Of a stretch of 42,923 nucleotides of DNA, positions 41,510 to 42,923 are shown piece by piece. The notes under the pieces were generated by a model. It was not told the DNA's origin. It was given only the letters and a program-made list of their open reading frames with translations, and did no database searches. The stretch lies in NCBI RefSeq assembly GCF_026283955.1, contig NZ_JAPDPE010000030.1:1-42923 (forward strand). The letters are read 5' to 3'. The DNA is from Dyella silvatica (lineage in GTDB: Bacteria; Pseudomonadota; Gammaproteobacteria; Xanthomonadales; Rhodanobacteraceae). The position numbers and the translations under genes are program-made. Each line of letters starts with the position of its first letter. Positions within the stretch are counted from its first letter, which is position 1.

Positions 41510-42923
41510 TCATTTCAGCGTTTCGTTAACCGCGCAACGGACAACGACAGTGCCGCGCATCAACATCGCCACACGCATTAGCGATGCGTGCGCTTGTGCA
41601 TGCGTCTGCTGCTGTGCGGCCTGCTGCAAAGCGTCGCTGCTTTTTTCCAGCGGCGTATTCACCGCTTGCGCTGTCTGCACATGAGCCGTGGTGGTCAACG
41701 CCCGGCCGATAGCATGTTGGGCAGCATAGGCACGCGAGCCATCCTCGCTCAGTGCCACTCCATCAATGCGCGTCATGCCGCCGGCCTTGGCCGCCACCGT
41801 CAAGGCGCCCGCCAGATTGGTGCTGTGCTGGTCCGGCTTGCGGCCATGCTCGGCATCGAGCTGATGCACACCCGCGCACGCCTGCTTGAACATCGCGTGG
41901 TCGGGGTGGTCCGGATGATCGAGACGCGGCGGCGCAGCAGCCGGCTTGTTCTGGAACCAGCTGCCGGGATGGCTTAGCGTGTCGTAAGCCTGCGAGGTTT
42001 CCCGGCTGACCGCGGCACCCGCCGCCTGCATGGCGTGAGTGGCGCTCTGCGCAGCCTCGGTCGCGGTGTGTTGCACGGTTTGCACACCTTGTACCGCCGC
42101 CTGACGGCTAGCGTCGTAAGCCTGATGGGCTTGATGGCCGACATACTGCGCCGCGCGCTCGGTGGCGTGGACGCCTTGAACCGCCTTGTCTCGCGTGTAG
42201 TCGTAAGCCTGCTGCGCCACCTGCTCCGTCGCATGTACACCTTGTACGACCTTGTCGCGAGTGGCGTCATAGGCCTGCACCGCGGCATGCCCGGCGACAT
42301 GCACAGCCTGCTCCCCAACCTGCGCGCCCTGGAGCACCTTCTCTTTGACATATTCGCCGGTCGCCACCGCCCCCACGCCAACCGCCTTGGGCACTTCCCA
42401 GTTAGCGGATATCACCGTGCGGGCATCCTGCACATCGTTGCGATAGCGATCGATCATGCCTTTATGCGCACCGTAGAGCGCTTCGTTCTCCGGCGAGATG
42501 ATCGAATGGCCGAGCCGCGGATTATTGGGCAGAAAGTTGGTGGCGCTATGCGCGTCGAAGTCGATGCCCTTGACCGGATTGCGCACGCTTAACGCACTCA
42601 TGCCATCGTGGTAACCGGCTTTATTCAGCGTGTCGAGATCCTGCTGCGAAGCATAGGTATGCGTCTCGCCGAAATGCTTGCTGGCCGCGCTGACCACATC
42701 GGTGGCGCGAACATGATTAATCACCTGGTGGCCACCCTCGGGAATGCCCTGGATCAAGCCGGCGGCACCGTAGCCATTAAACGTTTCGCCGTGCAGGCCG
42801 TATCGATAGGCGGTGATTTCGGTCAGGGCGCCACCGAGCGAGTGACCGGTCACTGTCGCGTTGAAGGGCAAGCCGTGCTTCTGGTCATAGTCTTTGCCCA
42901 GCTCCATCGCATGTTTCGTAAAC
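41510..42923 (-). CDS. Lipase effector with C-terminal XVIPCD-like domain (5' end outside window)
   Basis: At least 465 residues; the frame is open at the window edge, so the N terminus is missing. Visible first is a class 3 lipase core: VTGHSLGGAL with nucleophile Ser23 (numbered from the first ATG in the window), RATDVVSAASKHFGE with likely acid Asp70, and His120 or His134. Residues 185-290 are an alanine-rich helical repeat region. Residues about 330-430 resemble XVIPCD, the type IV secretion signal of Xanthomonadales: HPDHPDHAMFKQACAGVHQL, NLAGALTVAAKAGGMTRIDG, then ALSEDGSRAYAAQH and TAQAVNTPLEKSSDAL. Predicted role: delivery by VirB/VirD4 into rival bacteria and attack on their phospholipids. 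No immunity gene is visible on the downstream side. Confidence 0.85.
   Translation of the reverse strand, partial: FTKHAMELGKDYDQKHGLPFNATVTGHSLGGALTEITAYRYGLHGETFNGYGAAGLIQGIPEGGHQVINHVRATDVVSAASKHFGETHTYASQQDLDTLNKAGYHDGMSALSVRNPVKGIDFDAHSATNFLPNNPRLGHSIISPENEALYGAHKGMIDRYRNDVQDARTVISANWEVPKAVGVGAVATGEYVKEKVLQGAQVGEQAVHVAGHAAVQAYDATRDKVVQGVHATEQVAQQAYDYTRDKAVQGVHATERAAQYVGHQAHQAYDASRQAAVQGVQTVQHTATEAAQSATHAMQAAGAAVSRETSQAYDTLSHPGSWFQNKPAAAPPRLDHPDHPDHAMFKQACAGVHQLDAEHGRKPDQHSTNLAGALTVAAKAGGMTRIDGVALSEDGSRAYAAQHAIGRALTTTAHVQTAQAVNTPLEKSSDALQQAAQQQTHAQAHASLMRVAMLMRGTVVVRCAVNETLK
42044..42355 (-). repeat. Coding helical repeats in the lipase effector
   Basis: The unit AYDxTRDKxVQGVHATExxAQ recurs (residues 212-233, 234-262, 263-284), with a weaker copy before it, giving an amphipathic, apolipoprotein-like helical region between the lipase and the secretion-signal domain. 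The repeats are visible at DNA level and may vary in number. Confidence 0.75.

Noticed and set aside
42035-42592. 185-codon plus-strand frame over the effector
   Set aside because: Antisense to the repeat region of the lipase effector; its apparent repeats are mirror images of the coding repeats.
1-42923. CRISPR array, tRNA, rRNA or insertion sequence
   Set aside because: No regularly spaced repeats, no cloverleaf or rRNA-like sequence, and no transposase-like frame or flanking inverted repeats were seen.

Overview
The window looks like a chromosomal stretch of a high-GC gammaproteobacterium of the Xanthomonadales (Lysobacterales), most likely Rhodanobacteraceae (Dyella/Frateuria/Luteibacter type). 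This is inferred from base composition and from several group-typical features: a C-terminal domain resembling XVIPCD (the Xanthomonadales type IV secretion effector tag), a GH18 chitinase whose upstream region carries LacI-type palindromes like the Xanthomonas NagR box, a DUF2058 protein, a RIO-type kinase, and intergenic CTCTCCCCCA/TGGGGGAGAG hairpins. No rRNA, tRNA, CRISPR array, transposase, integrase or phage gene was seen.

Layout. 1-6000: a small methyltransferase, a Bcr/CflA drug-efflux pump, a tightly overlapped three-gene operon (excisionase-like HTH, alpha/beta hydrolase, DUF4180), a cytosolic DyP peroxidase and a secreted ChaN/TIKI-like protein. 6000-10700: small regulator/enzyme units (NAD(P)-binding oxidoreductase divergent from an AraC regulator; AraC + VOC + DUF1801; another NAD(P)-binding reductase). 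10800-14300: a FlxA-like coiled-coil protein, a secreted proline-iminopeptidase-like hydrolase, DUF2058 and a RIO kinase. 14400-17500: a secreted chitinase (signal peptide, CBM5/12, polyproline linker, GH18) with two identical 12-bp palindromes upstream, then a PhnB-like VOC protein and an orphan ExbD. 18300-25650: a TPR-like secreted protein, GIY-YIG protein, exported methyltransferase-like protein, lipocalin-like protein, AraC-GyrI regulator, PhnA zinc ribbon, an SDR with a strong operator-like inverted repeat, a zinc-ribbon protein and a secreted hydrolase. 26000-30600: a glycine-zipper envelope protein and a Spy/CpxP-like protein, an integral-membrane glycosyltransferase, a patatin phospholipase and a SugE/Gdx guanidinium exporter. 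30600-31760 is gene-poor and looks eroded, with a broken membrane-protein reading frame and a duplicated promoter-like block. 31760-41500: AraC and LysR regulators, quinone oxidoreductase plus enol-lactonase-like hydrolase, DUF1737, two GNATs, a second hydrolase, an SDR pseudogene beside an HxlR regulator, an NTF2-like secreted protein and an XRE/MmyB regulator. 41510-end: the 3' part of a lipase effector.

How it fits together. Most of the window is accessory metabolism in one- to three-gene units, each with its own regulator. The most interesting items are the lipase-XVIPCD protein at the right edge (predicted antibacterial type IV secretion effector; its immunity gene, if present, lies outside the window), the probable GlcNAc/chitin control of the chitinase, the translationally coupled HTH-hydrolase-DUF4180 operon, and the SDR gene broken inside its Rossmann glycine motif. 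All family calls come from reading motifs by eye; no database search was run.
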